Positions 63,985 to 64,000 of a stretch of 64,000 nucleotides of DNA are shown here, in pieces (position 1 is the first letter of the stretch; each line of letters begins with the position of its first letter). The notes under the pieces are model-generated. The model had not been told where the DNA came from. It ran no database searches and saw only the letters and a program-made list of their open reading frames with translations. The DNA is taken from positions 496,001 to 560,000 of the forward strand of contig NZ_JADJJX010000001.1 of assembly GCF_016706325.1 (NCBI RefSeq), in the 5' to 3' direction. Origin of the DNA: Methanothrix sp. (GTDB taxonomy: Archaea > Halobacteriota > Methanosarcinia > Methanotrichales > Methanotrichaceae). The translations under genes and the position numbers were made by a program.

Positions 63985-64000
63985 TTGCCCAGCTCCTCCA
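63981..64000 (-). CDS. End of the gene upstream of hdrB (probably hdrC), cut by window edge
   Basis: The frame reads EELGK and then TGA overlapping the hdrB ATG. The coupling and order suggest hdrC, but only a few codons are visible. Confidence 0.35.

Overview
This window is chromosomal DNA from a methanogenic archaeon. The support is a euryarchaeal ribosomal-protein superoperon (S4e, L32e, L40e, RNase P Rpp29), archaeal lipid synthesis (GGGP synthase), three coenzyme F430 genes (cfbA, cfbE, cfbD), heterodisulfide reductase HdrB, KEOPS subunit Cgi121, TiaS, ABCE1, Cdc48 and LonB. Box A (TATA) promoters with leaderless or GGTGAT-type starts are common. The gene mix (iron-sulfur flavoprotein next to archaeoflavoprotein, SET protein, archaeal phosphoribulokinase, exonuclease VII, secreted proteins ending in a WLPCC motif) fits the Methanosarcinales, most likely a Methanothrix (Methanosaeta)-type organism. 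That placement is inference. No prophage, insertion sequence or CRISPR array was seen.

Layout. 1-9480 (minus): ribosomal operon from a SPOUT methylase gene through L3, L4, L23, L2, S19, L22, S3, L29, Rpp29, S17, L14, L24, S4e, L5, S14, S8 and L6 to a truncated L32e; L6 carries a +1 frameshift. 9.7-16.1 kb: phosphoribulokinase-like kinase, HTH regulator divergent from tiaS, Mn-dependent pyrophosphatase, thymidylate kinase, MptE. 16.2-20.2 kb: a secreted protein, an AT-rich 16-bp repeat array, a coiled-coil protein with a structured leader, Cgi121, DUF2150. 20.3-23.6 kb (minus): two M24 peptidases, GGGP synthase, L40e and a tRNA-Ser(CGA) that appears to carry two extra hairpin inserts. 23.6-27.7 kb: malic enzyme, then a leuD-unknown-leuB operon. 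28-32 kb: redox flavoproteins and cfbA-cfbE-cfbD. 32-33.6 kb: secE, an AT-rich islet, a decayed toxin-antitoxin-like pair. 33.6-44.5 kb: alaS, gfcR, nob1, EMC6-like protein, ABCE1, a membrane protein, SET protein, SGNH hydrolase, trpA, trpB. 44.6-51.6 kb: xseB, a frameshifted xseA, a CbiMNQO metal transporter, a candidate small RNA, larB, endoQ. 51.6-55.5 kb: repeat arrays, a second WLPCC secreted protein, a two-domain glycosyltransferase, a small membrane protein. 55.6-61.9 kb: ArsR-type regulator, cdc48, lonB, tldD. 61.9-64 kb (minus): secreted nuclease, membrane-anchored beta-sandwich protein, hdrB.

Themes. Nickel/cobalt use recurs (F430 synthesis, CbiMNQO uptake, LarB). Protein quality control is clustered (Cdc48, LonB, TldD). 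Translation genes dominate. Short tandem repeats with 14-20-bp units recur between genes, and one 15-bp array lies in frame inside tiaS. Several one-base indels beside homopolymers (L6, xseA, the toxin remnant) look more like sequence errors than biology, at least for L6.
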